Shown here one piece after another: positions 1 through 8,714 of a stretch of DNA of 64,000 bases. Within the stretch, counting starts at the first letter, position 1; each line of letters opens with the position of its first letter. The stretch lies in the NCBI GenBank assembly GCA_963828015.1, contig CAWHCD010000004.1, positions 1,265,188 to 1,329,187 of the forward strand, in the 5' to 3' direction. Source of the DNA: CAVPUA01 sp963828015 (lineage in GTDB: Bacteria; Actinomycetota; Actinomycetes; Mycobacteriales; Jatrophihabitantaceae). Below the pieces are notes generated by a model, which was not told the origin of the DNA, made no database searches, and was given only the letters and a program-made list of their open reading frames with translations. Made by a program: the position numbers and the translations under genes.

Positions 1-761
1 TGTCGCCAGGCGGCGGCGGCGTTCTGCAGCTGGGCCGTCGCGGACAACTTCGACACGGCGGTGACCAGCGGTTCGCGGTCGTCATCGCTGCCGATGGCGA
101 TCAACATGGGCAGCGGGTCCCCACCGCACTGGGTGAGCGGGACGGCGGCGACGACGGCGACGGCGTTGAACTGGCTCGGGCTGGTGCAGGTGAGCGTGTA
201 GGCCAGCTTGCCGCCGTTGCTGAACCCGACCAGGTCGACGTCGCTCGAGTACCGGCTCTTGAGTAACCCGGTCAGCTGCGTGATGAACGCGGCGTCGGGC
301 ACCTGCTCCGCACCGGCCTGCTGGCAACATCCGGCGGCGCCGACATTCCAGGTCAGGTCGGTGGTCGCCGAGGACGGATAGACGAGAATTGCCTTACCCG
401 ATTGGGCCAATGGCACGAGTTGATCACGCTCGGCTTCGGTGACGACGGACGCGTCGCTGCCGGCGAGCACCACGATGACCGGTATCGGGCCGGCGCTGGT
501 GGCCGGCGCAATGACCAGGTATTGACGTCGCAGCGAGCCAACCATCAGCTGCTCGGTCGTGACCGTGGCTCCGGCGGAGGCGGCGGTGAAGGCGGCCAGC
601 TGGGCCGCGCTCACGCCGTTGATCGTGTCGGTGTTGGGACCCACCGGGACGATGGCCGCGGCCGCCTGCGGGGCGCTCGGGCGGGAGCCGAGCCATCCGA
701 TGACCGAGCCGGTCAGGGTGACGAGCAGGGCACATAGCGCGATCAGCGTTCGTCGTCGCAT
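1..761 (-). CDS. Secreted PHB-depolymerase/LpqC-like esterase, truncated by the window edge
   Basis: The frame is open from ATG at 761 to base 1, so about 253 N-terminal residues are visible and the C-terminus is lost. It begins with RRR and a hydrophobic stretch, then SAPQAAAA, which reads as a Sec signal peptide. The mature part has a WNVGAAGCC segment and GFSNGG with the likely nucleophile Ser181, an arrangement typical of the LpqC/poly(3-hydroxybutyrate) depolymerase branch of alpha/beta hydrolases; the Asp and His of the triad would lie beyond the edge. Substrate cannot be told. Frame-shadow fragments inside it are not genes. It is divergent from the ligase operon that starts at 899. Confidence 0.8.
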   Translation of the reverse strand, partial: MRRRTLIALCALLVTLTGSVIGWLGSRPSAPQAAAAIVPVGPNTDTINGVSAAQLAAFTAASAGATVTTEQLMVGSLRRQYLVIAPATSAGPIPVIVVLAGSDASVVTEAERDQLVPLAQSGKAILVYPSSATTDLTWNVGAAGCCQQAGAEQVPDAAFITQLTGLLKSRYSSDVDLVGFSNGGKLAYTLTCTSPSQFNAVAVVAAVPLTQCGGDPLPMLIAIGSDDDREPLVTAVSKLSATAQLQNAAAAWR

Positions 762-898
762 TGCTCGTCCCACGTTAGAACAGTGCCCGCCGGTGGGTAC
801 CACGTGCCAGTGGAACCCTCCCACTCTGGGGCAACGCTCATCTGGATCAAAGCTTCTTCGGGGTTCGCACACAGCGCCGGCGCGAAGGATGTTGGCTT

Positions 899-2248
899 AT
901 GAGGGCAACACGGTTGAGTCGCCTCATCGAGGAACGGGCGGCCGGTCTACCCGATGCGGTCTACCTCGAGGACGCCCGCAGCGCGCGCTCGATCACCTTC
1001 GGCGAGTTGGCCGACCGAGTTCGCGACGAAGACGCGCGCCTCACCACTAACGGGATGCCGCCGGGCGCGGACGTGGTCATCGACGAGGCCGACTCCCTCG
1101 CCTTTGCCACCTCCTTCCTGGCGGCGATCGCCGCCGGGCGTTGCGCGGTCCCGATCGACCCGAGTGCTCCCGCGGCCCAGAAGGCGCGCCTGTGCGACAA
1201 CGGCGCCCCCGCGCGGCCGGGTGCGGCCGTGCGCCTGCACACCTCCGGCTCCAGCGGTGAACCCAAGGGCGTGGAGTTGACCGAAGCCCAGCTGTTGGCC
1301 GCCGCGAATGCGATTGCCGCCCACAATGAGCTCCGCGTCGGTGATCGCGGCTACAACGCACTGCCGCTGTTTCACATCAACGCCGAGGTGGTCGGCCTGC
1401 TGGCCTCGCTGGTGGCCGGGAGCACCCTCGTCCTGGACCGCAAGTTCCGGCGTCGCGACTTCTGGGAGCTGATGACCGAACGCCGGATCAGCTGGATCAA
1501 CGCGGTGCCGGCGATCCTGTCGATCCTGGTCCAAGAGCCGCTGCCGATCCGGCCCGCGGGCCTGCGCTTCATCCGCTCGGCGTCGGCCCCGTTGCCCGGC
1601 GCCGTGCGTGAGACATTCACCGAGGCATTCGGCCCGATCGTGCTCGAGAGCTACGGAATGACCGAGGCGGCCAGCCAGATCACGGCCACCGCGCTGCCTC
1701 CCGCGCGCTCGCCCCGCGGATCGGTCGGACCGGCGATCGGCGTCCAGCTGGAACTGCGTAGCGGTGACGGTCACCCGGTCGGCCTCGGCGAGGTGGGCCG
1801 GATCTGGATCCGGGGTGAGAGTGTCGTCGGTGGCTACGCCGGTGGACGAGCCAGCGAGCGCTTCGACGAGCACGGTTGGCTCGATACCGGCGACCTCGGT
1901 CGCTTGGACGCGGGCGGCAACCTCACCCACGCCGGACGGGCCGATGACGTCATCAACCGCGGCGGTGAGTTGGTCTATCCGCGCGAGGTCGAGGAGGTGC
2001 TGCTCGGCGATGCCCGCGTGGTGGACGCGGCTGTGGTGGCCCGCCCTGACGATGTACTTGGCGAGGTGCCGGTCGCCTATCTGGTCACGCGCGGTCGCGA
2101 ACCGGGCCTGACCGCGTCGCTGACCGCCCGCTGCGTCGAGCAGCTCAGCCGCTACAAATGCCCCGCCGAGCTGGTGCTCGTGGCGGAGCTGCCGCGTGCG
2201 GCCACCGGCAAAGTCCTGCGCTCAGCGCTCCAGGCAGCGCACTCATGA
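899..2248 (+). CDS. AMP-forming acyl-CoA synthetase/ligase (ANL superfamily)
   Basis: A 449-residue class I adenylate-forming enzyme, expected to activate a carboxylic acid as acyl-AMP and pass it to CoA or another thiol. Visible motifs are the phosphate loop TSGSSGEPKG (about residue 115), ESYGMTEAAS (about 250), the hinge region LDTGDLG (about 328) followed by GRADDVINRGGE, and the C-terminal lysine motif PRAATGKVL (about 433). It is somewhat shorter than usual CoA ligases (500-550), mainly in the N-terminal domain. It opens an operon in which every junction is short or overlapping; its TGA overlaps the next ATG. The acid substrate is unknown. Confidence 0.88.
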   Translation: MRATRLSRLIEERAAGLPDAVYLEDARSARSITFGELADRVRDEDARLTTNGMPPGADVVIDEADSLAFATSFLAAIAAGRCAVPIDPSAPAAQKARLCDNGAPARPGAAVRLHTSGSSGEPKGVELTEAQLLAAANAIAAHNELRVGDRGYNALPLFHINAEVVGLLASLVAGSTLVLDRKFRRRDFWELMTERRISWINAVPAILSILVQEPLPIRPAGLRFIRSASAPLPGAVRETFTEAFGPIVLESYGMTEAASQITATALPPARSPRGSVGPAIGVQLELRSGDGHPVGLGEVGRIWIRGESVVGGYAGGRASERFDEHGWLDTGDLGRLDAGGNLTHAGRADDVINRGGELVYPREVEEVLLGDARVVDAAVVARPDDVLGEVPVAYLVTRGREPGLTASLTARCVEQLSRYKCPAELVLVAELPRAATGKVLRSALQAAHS

Positions 2249-3483
2249 CGGTGCCGGCCGTGGCGCCGACGCGCCGGCGCCACGTCCACGAGGCCGACGT
2301 CGTGCGGGTGCTCACCTTCGCCTGCGTCATCGCCGTCCACACGATCCACTACACCAACCCGGCGCAGAGCGTCGGGGCCAACGGCGTGGAGATGTTGCTG
2401 CACTTCACCCGCGAGGCGTTCTTCTGCCTGACCGGCTTCGTTCTCGTCCACCAGAGCCTGGGGCGCCCGTTAGCGGTGAAGCCCTTCTGGCGTAAGCGAT
2501 TCCTGGCCATTGGGATCCCGTACGTCGTCTGGACGGTGATCTACGAGGTCATCAAGGTGCATGAGTCCGGTCTGGCTCTGGTACGTCACCTGCCGCAGGA
2601 TCTTGTGCTGGGCACGGCCTGGTACCACCTCTACTTCCTGCTCGTCTCCATGCAGATCTACCTGGTTTTCCCGGTGATCCTCTGGCTGGTCCGCCGCACG
2701 GCCGGTCATCACGCGGCCTTGCTGACGCTCAGCGCGGTGATCCAACTGGCCTGGACCGGCTGGCTGATGTACGGCGCGCCGAGCAGCGGCTGGCTCGAGC
2801 ACCTGGCCGTCAACGCGGATGCGCTGCTGCCCAGCTACCAGTTCTATGTGCTGGTGGGCGCGGTCGCCGCGTTCCATTTCGAGCGAACGATCGAGGCGGT
2901 CCGCACGTATCGGGCGGCGATCTTGGCCCTAGCCGTCATCGTGGCCTTCGCGACCGAGGTGTTCTACCTCGTCGCCGTGCAACGTGGCACCAGCCCGAGC
3001 CAGGCCGCCTCGGTCCTGCAGCCGGCCATGCTGCCGTGGGCGCTGGCCTCGATCGCGCTGCTCTTCGCCCTCGGCAGTCTCTGGGATGAGCGCCGGGTGC
3101 CCGGCAGCCGGCTGGATCGCGGTCTGGATCGAGCCTCCGATCGCTCCTTCGCCGTCTTCCTCGTCCACCCGTTGATGCTGTGGCTGTTGCTCGAGGGTCT
3201 GGCCCGCTGGTGGCACGTAACCCTGGGCCCCGCGCTGAGCATCGGCGCCTACGTCTTCGTGCTGGCCACCTCGCTGGCCGCTGCCGAGCTCATTCGGCAC
3301 AGCTATCTCAGCCTGCCGCTCAGCGGTCGTCCTCGCCTGAAACTTCCGAATCCGCCGTCACCACAAAGAGGAGAAGATCATGAATCACACCACCCTGCTG
3401 CTGCCGGAGCACCAGTCCAAGCCCCGCACCAAGGGGATCACGATGGTGATCGACGGCGGCCTGCCGACGCACTACTTCGCTGA
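2245..3483 (+). CDS. Acyltransferase family 3 integral membrane protein (OafA/YrhL type)
   Basis: I place the start at ATG 2245 (ATGA overlap with the ligase) rather than an in-frame upstream ATG, giving about 412 residues. An N-terminal HEADVVRVLTF...VHTIHY segment and FFCLTGFVLVHQS, followed by about ten hydrophobic helices, match PF01757 acyltransferases, which move acyl groups onto extracytoplasmic sugars, lipids or other acceptors. The last 104 nt overlap the next gene in another frame, and the corresponding tail is hydrophilic and low complexity, so the functional protein may end near residue 370. The pairing with an acyl-activating ligase suggests that an acyl group is attached to the pathway product. 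Confidence 0.8.
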   Translation: MTVPAVAPTRRRHVHEADVVRVLTFACVIAVHTIHYTNPAQSVGANGVEMLLHFTREAFFCLTGFVLVHQSLGRPLAVKPFWRKRFLAIGIPYVVWTVIYEVIKVHESGLALVRHLPQDLVLGTAWYHLYFLLVSMQIYLVFPVILWLVRRTAGHHAALLTLSAVIQLAWTGWLMYGAPSSGWLEHLAVNADALLPSYQFYVLVGAVAAFHFERTIEAVRTYRAAILALAVIVAFATEVFYLVAVQRGTSPSQAASVLQPAMLPWALASIALLFALGSLWDERRVPGSRLDRGLDRASDRSFAVFLVHPLMLWLLLEGLARWWHVTLGPALSIGAYVFVLATSLAAAELIRHSYLSLPLSGRPRLKLPNPPSPQRGEDHESHHPAAAGAPVQAPHQGDHDGDRRRPADALLR

Positions 3484-4156
3484 CGTCATCAGCAGTTTCA
3501 GCGGTCTGATCGACGTCCTCAAGCTGGGTTGGGGCACGGCCCTGGTCACTGATGATCTGAAGTACAAGATCGATGCGCTGAAGGACGCCAACGTCGACTT
3601 CTACTTCGGTGGCACGTTGTTCGAGAAGTTCGTGTCGCAGGGGCGCTACGACGACTGGCGTTCCTTCTGCGACCGGTTCGGGTGTCGCTTCGTCGAGGTC
3701 TCCAACGGCACGATCGACCTGTCGAACTCGGAAAAGGCGCAGTACATCGCTCGCACGGCGCGTGACTTCAAGGTCTTCAGCGAGGTCGGCTACAAGGAGA
3801 CCGCCCGATCGGAGGAGATGCGCACCGAGGACTGGATCGACTACATCCGTGAGGATCTCGACGCCGGGGCGCACATGGTGATCACCGAGGCGCGGGAGAG
3901 TGGCAAGAGCGGGATCTGCCGTTCCAACGGCGAGCTGCGGACCGGCCTGATCGACGAGATCGGCGCCTCCGGGATCGACATCGACCGCGTGCTGTTCGAG
4001 GCGCCCAACAAGGACCTGCAGGTCCAGCTCATTCGCAAGTTCGGCTCCGAGGTCAACCTGGGCAACATCGCGACCAATGACGTGGTGGCGCTGGAGACCC
4101 TGCGCCTCGGGCTGCGCGGAGACACGCTGCTGGACTGGGACCGCGCCGATGCGTGA
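3380..4156 (+). CDS. Phosphosulfolactate synthase-like protein (ComA family, PF02679)
   Basis: A 258-residue protein preceded by a clear AAAGAGGAG ribosome site. It carries the ComA-family landmarks in order: TKGITMVIDGGL, LKLGWGTAL, GGTLFEKF, VEVSNGTIDL, SEVGYKE, ITEARESGKSG and LFEAPNK. Characterised family members add sulfite to phosphoenolpyruvate to give (R)-phospho-3-sulfolactate, the first step of archaeal coenzyme M synthesis and of sulfolactate formation in some bacteria. No ComB phosphatase or ComC dehydrogenase is visible next to it, so true sulfolactate chemistry is an inference; a different nucleophile or acceptor is possible. It sits in the middle of a ligase/acyltransferase/VOC/hydrolase operon. 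Confidence 0.85.
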   Translation: MNHTTLLLPEHQSKPRTKGITMVIDGGLPTHYFADVISSFSGLIDVLKLGWGTALVTDDLKYKIDALKDANVDFYFGGTLFEKFVSQGRYDDWRSFCDRFGCRFVEVSNGTIDLSNSEKAQYIARTARDFKVFSEVGYKETARSEEMRTEDWIDYIREDLDAGAHMVITEARESGKSGICRSNGELRTGLIDEIGASGIDIDRVLFEAPNKDLQVQLIRKFGSEVNLGNIATNDVVALETLRLGLRGDTLLDWDRADA

Positions 4157-4547
4157 GTCGGGCGATGTCTTTCACCTGGCCATCCCCGTGCACGACCTCG
4201 ACGCCGCGTTCGAGTTCTACGTCAGCGGGCTCGGGGCCAAACTGGCCCGCCGCTACCCGGACCGGATCACCCTGGACTTCTTTGGCGACCAGCTCGTCTG
4301 CCACCTGTCGGAGCAGATCGACGATGCGCGCAGCCTGTATCCGCGCCACTTCGGAGTGACCTTTCGGCACCGCGAGGACTGGGATCGCCTGGCGCAGCTG
4401 GCCACCCTGCGCGGCCTGACCTTCTTCGAGAAGCCGTTCCAGAGATTCGAGGGGATGGTCGAGGAGCATTCGAGCTTTGTGCTGCAGGATCCATCGAATA
4501 ACCTGCTCGAGTTCAAGCAGTACACCGATCCGCGGATGATGTACTGA
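4149..4547 (+). CDS. VOC-superfamily metalloprotein (glyoxalase/dioxygenase fold)
   Basis: Starting at ATG 4149, which overlaps the end of the ComA-like gene by 8 nt, this encodes 132 residues. The N-terminal FHLAIPVHDLDAAFEFY and C-terminal SFVLQDPSNNLLEFKQY are the two beta-alpha-beta-beta-beta halves of a VOC fold, with likely metal ligands His in FHLAIP, His in VCHLS and Glu in LEFKQ. VOC members include glyoxalases, epimerases and ring-cleaving dioxygenases, so the reaction is not predictable. Its translational coupling to the phosphosulfolactate-synthase homologue suggests that it acts on that enzyme's product. Confidence 0.8.
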   Translation: MRESGDVFHLAIPVHDLDAAFEFYVSGLGAKLARRYPDRITLDFFGDQLVCHLSEQIDDARSLYPRHFGVTFRHREDWDRLAQLATLRGLTFFEKPFQRFEGMVEEHSSFVLQDPSNNLLEFKQYTDPRMMY

Positions 4548-4578
4548 CGGCGCCGCACGCAGAGGGGGAGGTGCGAGC

Positions 4579-5349
4579 GTGTTCGCATCCCGCCTTCGCC
4601 GCACCGTTCTGGCCCTGCTCGTGCTGGCCTGCGCGGCTGGGGCCCTGACGGCGCTGATCGCGCATCCCGCTTCCCCCCGTCCGGTCGCGGTTGCGCGGGT
4701 GGCCCAGGCGACCGCCCCGACGCCTCATCACATCCTGTTCGTCGGGGCCTCCTACACCGCCGGTATCGGCGCCTCCGCCCCCGAGTTCGGTTACGCGCCG
4801 GTGACCGCGCGGGCGCTGGGCTGGTCGGCCCGCGTCGATGCCGTGCCCGGAACCGGCTACGTCAATCCGGGGCCACCGTCGGACGGTCACCCCGGCGACG
4901 GCACCTTCGCCGCCCGGCTCGCGCGTCTGGCGCCCGACCCGGCACCGAACATCCTCGTGCTGCAGGGCGGCCGCAATGACATCGGCTGCCCGGCGCCTGA
5001 GCTTCGGGCCGCGATCCAGCGCACGGTCGCGCTGGCCAAGAGTCGCTTCCGGCCCGCCCACATCGTCTTGCTGGGACCCATTCCGGCCACCCTCCCGCCC
5101 GATCACGGTGAGCTGGCCGTCGCGCACGAGCTGGCGGTGGTCGCCGGCGCCACGGGCGTCACCTTCATCGACCCGATCGCAGAGGGGTGGATCAACGTGC
5201 ACAACCAACGCGGTTATGTCGGAGACGTCCCGGCGCACCCCGACGACGCCGGCTATGCCTACATCGCCAAGCGGCTGGTGATAGATCTTGATCAGCTGCT
5301 GGGCGCAAAGCCAGAATCGACCGACACCGCGAGCCACGCTGCTTCCTGA
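4579..5349 (+). CDS. Secreted SGNH/GDSL-family hydrolase
   Basis: Starts at GTG 4579 behind AGAGGGGGAGG and encodes 256 residues. The N-terminus (FASRLRRTVLALLVLACAAG...) is a signal peptide or signal anchor. SGNH blocks are visible: block I FVGASYTAGIGA, block III LQGGRNDIGC with the oxyanion Asn, and a C-terminal AHPDDAGYAYIA containing the candidate catalytic His. Family members are esterases, lipases or O-acetyl hydrolases acting outside the membrane. In this operon it could trim or deacylate the exported product. It lies 31 nt after the VOC gene. Confidence 0.8.
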   Translation: MFASRLRRTVLALLVLACAAGALTALIAHPASPRPVAVARVAQATAPTPHHILFVGASYTAGIGASAPEFGYAPVTARALGWSARVDAVPGTGYVNPGPPSDGHPGDGTFAARLARLAPDPAPNILVLQGGRNDIGCPAPELRAAIQRTVALAKSRFRPAHIVLLGPIPATLPPDHGELAVAHELAVVAGATGVTFIDPIAEGWINVHNQRGYVGDVPAHPDDAGYAYIAKRLVIDLDQLLGAKPESTDTASHAAS

Positions 5350-5365
5350 AAGAAGGGCACGTCCT

Positions 5366-6976
5366 GTGAACCTGAGCAGTCACCTGCTGGAGCGGGCCAT
5401 GCACCTGGACCCGCCCCAGACCCGAGACCTGATGGTGCAACGCGGCCTGCGGGTGCCGATGCCCGATGGGGTCGAGCTGCTGGCGGATCGCTGGGCGCCG
5501 CGCGATGGGGGCGACGGCTTGCCGGTCGCTCTGTTGCGTTGCCCGTACGGGCGCGGACGGATGATCAGCACGGGGATGGTCCGTCCGCTGGCCGAACGCG
5601 GTTTCCAGGTGCTGTTCCAGAGCGTGCGCGGCACCTTCGGTTCCGGGGGCACGTTCGATCCGATGCGTCAGGAACGGGCCGACGGGCTGGCCACGCTGGA
5701 CTGGATCATCAAGCAACCCTGGTTCGGTGACTCCATCGTGCTGGCCGGCACCAGCTACATGGGACACGCGCAGTGGGCGGTTGCCGATCAGCTGCCGCCG
5801 CAGGTGAAGGCCATGATCCCGCACGCCACCGAATCGGCCTGCACGTTGGAGTTTCTCCGCCAGGATGGGTTGTCGCTGGAGACGCCGTTCGGCTGGGGGG
5901 TCATGACTGCCACCCAGGAGGACCGGTTCGCGATGGGCCGCCAGGTCACGGCGGCCCGACGCAATCGCCGGGCCTTGACCACCCTGCCGCTCGGACGGGC
6001 CGATGTCGCCGCCTGTGGCCAACGAGTCGAGTACGTGCAGGACATCCTGTCCCGCGACGCCGATGACGAGCGCTGGGCCGGCTTCGACCACCGTGGGCGG
6101 GTGGCCCACGTGACGATTCCGGTCAGCTCGATCGGCGGCTGGTACGACATCTTCCTGCCCGGACAGCTGCGGGACTTCCGCATCCTGCAGGAGGCCGGGC
6201 GCGAAGCCCGGCTCACCGTCGGGCCGTGGACCCACCTGTCGCAGGACGCCACTCCCATCCGAGAGACGATCGAGTTCGGCTTGGCCCATGCCCGGGGCGA
6301 GCAGCTGCCGCCGCGCGCCGCCGTGCGGCTCTACGTCATGGGGGAGGAGGCCTGGCGCGATTTCGACGCGTGGCCGCCCGCGGGGTATGCCCCTACCCGT
6401 TGGCACCTGCAGGCTGAAGGTGGCCTGGCCGTCGAGGAACCGGAGGAGTCCACTCCCGACAGCTATCGCTACGACCCGGCCGACCCGACACCGTCGGCGG
6501 GCGGAGTGCGGATGATCTGGGGCGACGCCGGACGGGTCGACAACACCAAGCTCGAGGCGCGCGCGGATGTGCTGACCTACACGACGCCGGTGTTGGAGAC
6601 CGACGTCGAGGTCATCGGCGACGTCAGCGCCGAGATCTGGTTTCGCTCGAGCCGGCCCTACGCCGACGTCTTCGTCCGGCTCTGCGACGTCGATCCCGAC
6701 GGCCGTTCCACCAACGTCTGCGATGGGTTGGTCAGCCTGCAGGGGACCGAGGAGATCACGCGCGCCGACGTCACGCTCTGGTCAACCGCGCACCGCTTCA
6801 AGTCGGGCCATCGCATCCGCGTCCAGGTATCCAGCGGGGCCTTCCCGCGCTACGCCCGCAACCCGGGCACGGGGAAGCCACGCGCCAGCGCGATTGCCCT
6901 GGTGGCGGCCGATCAGTCGATCTTCCACGACCCGACCCACCCGTCCGCGATCATTCTGCCGATCAGCGCGAGCTAG
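5366..6976 (+). CDS. CocE/NonD family alpha/beta hydrolase
   Basis: Start chosen at GTG 5366, 16 nt after the SGNH stop and behind GAAAGAAGGG; 536 residues. The N-terminal RVPMPDGVELLADRW, the nucleophile elbow GTSYMGHAQ (Ser130) and a C-terminal jelly-roll domain (DVEVIGDVSAEIWF...) match cocaine-esterase/X-Pro dipeptidyl-peptidase-like hydrolases, which cleave esters, amides or beta-lactam esters. Gly-Thr-Ser-Tyr at the elbow is typical. It closes the six-gene operon, so hydrolysis of an acylated intermediate or a resistance role is plausible. It is convergent with the P450 gene. Confidence 0.85.
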   Translation: MNLSSHLLERAMHLDPPQTRDLMVQRGLRVPMPDGVELLADRWAPRDGGDGLPVALLRCPYGRGRMISTGMVRPLAERGFQVLFQSVRGTFGSGGTFDPMRQERADGLATLDWIIKQPWFGDSIVLAGTSYMGHAQWAVADQLPPQVKAMIPHATESACTLEFLRQDGLSLETPFGWGVMTATQEDRFAMGRQVTAARRNRRALTTLPLGRADVAACGQRVEYVQDILSRDADDERWAGFDHRGRVAHVTIPVSSIGGWYDIFLPGQLRDFRILQEAGREARLTVGPWTHLSQDATPIRETIEFGLAHARGEQLPPRAAVRLYVMGEEAWRDFDAWPPAGYAPTRWHLQAEGGLAVEEPEESTPDSYRYDPADPTPSAGGVRMIWGDAGRVDNTKLEARADVLTYTTPVLETDVEVIGDVSAEIWFRSSRPYADVFVRLCDVDPDGRSTNVCDGLVSLQGTEEITRADVTLWSTAHRFKSGHRIRVQVSSGAFPRYARNPGTGKPRASAIALVAADQSIFHDPTHPSAIILPISAS

Positions 6977-6982
6977 CGATCC

Positions 6983-8344
6983 TCAGATCCGGGCCGCGGC
7001 CCGGTGCGAGGTGACCGGCTCGGCCAGGCGCTGCTCGTCGACCACCTTCTGCATTGCTGCGATCGTCTCGTCCAGCCCCGCACCCACGCGCTTGCCCGGC
7101 GTGAAGGTGGCCGGCAGGTGCTGCATGCCGTTGATCACGCCGATCGTCTCGTAGTGCTTGGCGCCGGCCGGGTCGCAGACGTAGTCGGGTAGGCGATCGA
7201 GCACCGCGGTCAGCATGGTCTTGAACGTCATGCGGGCCATGTTCGAGCCGATGCAGCGGTGAATTCCGAGTCCGAAGCTCGCGTGCCGGTTGCCCGTCCG
7301 CTCGATGTTGATCTCGTCCGGGTTCTCGAACACGGCCGGGTCGCGGTTGGCCATCGCCCACGACAACCACAGGCGCTCGCCTTCGGTGAAACGCACCCCG
7401 TCGATCTCGGCGTCGGTGCTGATGGTCCGCCCCGCCCCGGGGGCCGGAGTGTAGAAGCGCAGGAACTCCTCGGTGGCCGAGTTCAGCAGGGTGGCCCGCT
7501 CGCGGCTGAGCCGTTCGCGCACGTCCGGGTGCTCCGACAACCATTCCAGCGAGTGCGCCGTCAGTGCGGTGGTGGTGTCGAAACCACCGCCGATCACCAG
7601 CATGATGACGCCGCGAAGTTCGACCAGCGTCGGCTCCTGGCCGCCGATGGTGGCCCGGACCAGGGCGTCGATCATGCCCGGGCGCGGGTTCTCGCGGATC
7701 TCGTTGAGCGACTCGCCCAGGCGCATGCCCATCCGCATCCCCGCTTCGCGCACCCGCGGCATGTCCGGCGAGTTGGGGGAGGTGTAGACCGTCGCGTGGG
7801 CCGGCTCGCAGTAGATGACCCAATCGGCAAGCGGCAGGCCGAGCATGGCCATGGTCAGCACGGCCGGCACGACGTTGGCCAGGTCGTCCACGAAATCGAT
7901 CTGACCGGACTCGATCTTCTCGTTGATGCTGGCCCGGGTGATCTCTTCGGCGACCGGGCGCCAGCGCTCGATGGCGGCCGGCGAGAGGTACGGGTTCAGG
8001 ATGTTGCGGAACTCGCGCTGCTCGGGCGGGTCCATCTCGAGGAAGCCGCCGCGGATGCCCTGGGGCATGTTGGCCGGTGGGATGGAGGTGCCCCGATAGT
8101 TGGGCTTGAGACCGGTGATGTCCGATTCGCTGGAGACGACGTCGGGGCGGCGGGCGATGTCGAACACCGCCTGCTGGGTGCTGGCGACCCAGTGCCCCCC
8201 GTACACCTCTGTCCAGGCCACCGGCGCCTCCGACTGAAGCAGCCGGGTGGTCTCGGTGAACCGCAGGCGATAGTCCGGCGCATGCCGGTCGAAGTCGTAC
8301 GGCGTCGCCTTCGGGTCGATGTACTCGTCGGTTACTTCGGTCAT
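6983..8344 (-). CDS. Cytochrome P450
   Basis: A 453-residue soluble bacterial P450. The I-helix GGGFDTTTALT, K-helix EEFLRFYTP with the ExxR motif, and the heme loop FGLGIHRCIG with the thiolate ligand at about Cys364 are all present. It monooxygenates an unknown hydrophobic substrate using electrons from a ferredoxin; the gene immediately upstream (8396-8587) encodes such a ferredoxin, with 51 nt between them. No ferredoxin reductase is visible nearby. The N-terminal EYIDPKATPYDFDRHAPDYR resembles P450s of catabolic actinobacterial clusters. The TetR gene at 8715 is the likely local regulator. Confidence 0.93.
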   Translation of the reverse strand: MTEVTDEYIDPKATPYDFDRHAPDYRLRFTETTRLLQSEAPVAWTEVYGGHWVASTQQAVFDIARRPDVVSSESDITGLKPNYRGTSIPPANMPQGIRGGFLEMDPPEQREFRNILNPYLSPAAIERWRPVAEEITRASINEKIESGQIDFVDDLANVVPAVLTMAMLGLPLADWVIYCEPAHATVYTSPNSPDMPRVREAGMRMGMRLGESLNEIRENPRPGMIDALVRATIGGQEPTLVELRGVIMLVIGGGFDTTTALTAHSLEWLSEHPDVRERLSRERATLLNSATEEFLRFYTPAPGAGRTISTDAEIDGVRFTEGERLWLSWAMANRDPAVFENPDEINIERTGNRHASFGLGIHRCIGSNMARMTFKTMLTAVLDRLPDYVCDPAGAKHYETIGVINGMQHLPATFTPGKRVGAGLDETIAAMQKVVDEQRLAEPVTSHRAAARI

Positions 8345-8395
8345 TCAGGGCCCCTACGGGTGTCTCGGCGCGATCTAGCGAATAGGTGTCTTAGG

Positions 8396-8587
8396 TCAGC
8401 TGACGACGATGGCTTGTTCAGGGCAGGAGTGAAATGCCTCCATGGCATCGGCCTCGCGTTCGGGCGGGACGTCGCCGGTGATCGCCGTCGCGTGCCCGTC
8501 GATATCGCTCAACTCGAACAGATCCGGGGCCCGCATGGCGCAGATCGTGTGGCCCTGGCATCGGTCCGGGTCGACCTGAATCTTCAT
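8396..8587 (-). CDS. P450-associated ferredoxin with a Cys-x2-His-x2-Cys cluster motif
   Basis: A 63-residue ferredoxin starting at ATG 8587. Cluster residues are Cys10, Cys16 and Cys55-Pro, while the position that is Cys in [4Fe-4S] ferredoxins is His13 (CQGHTIC). This is the arrangement of the short ferredoxins paired with P450s in mycobacteria and streptomycetes, which usually bind a [3Fe-4S] cluster or one with a non-Cys ligand. It passes electrons to the P450 encoded 51 nt downstream. A long spurious frame reads through this gene from the TetR region; the start chosen is the only one that gives a ferredoxin N-terminus. Confidence 0.88.
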   Translation of the reverse strand: MKIQVDPDRCQGHTICAMRAPDLFELSDIDGHATAITGDVPPEREADAMEAFHSCPEQAIVVS

Positions 8588-8714
8588 GCGTGTTCTCCGC
8601 TTCGGCGCTGCTGGCATTGAGCTGTCTCCGCGGATCCTGGCATGTTGTCGCAGACTTGTCGACAGATTCGTCAATAAATCTTGACCAGCGTCGGCGGACC
8701 GGGCCCGCGAGTTC

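Noticed and set aside
7259..8620. 453-codon plus-strand frame over the P450 and ferredoxin
   Set aside because: No motif, spans two genuine minus-strand genes.
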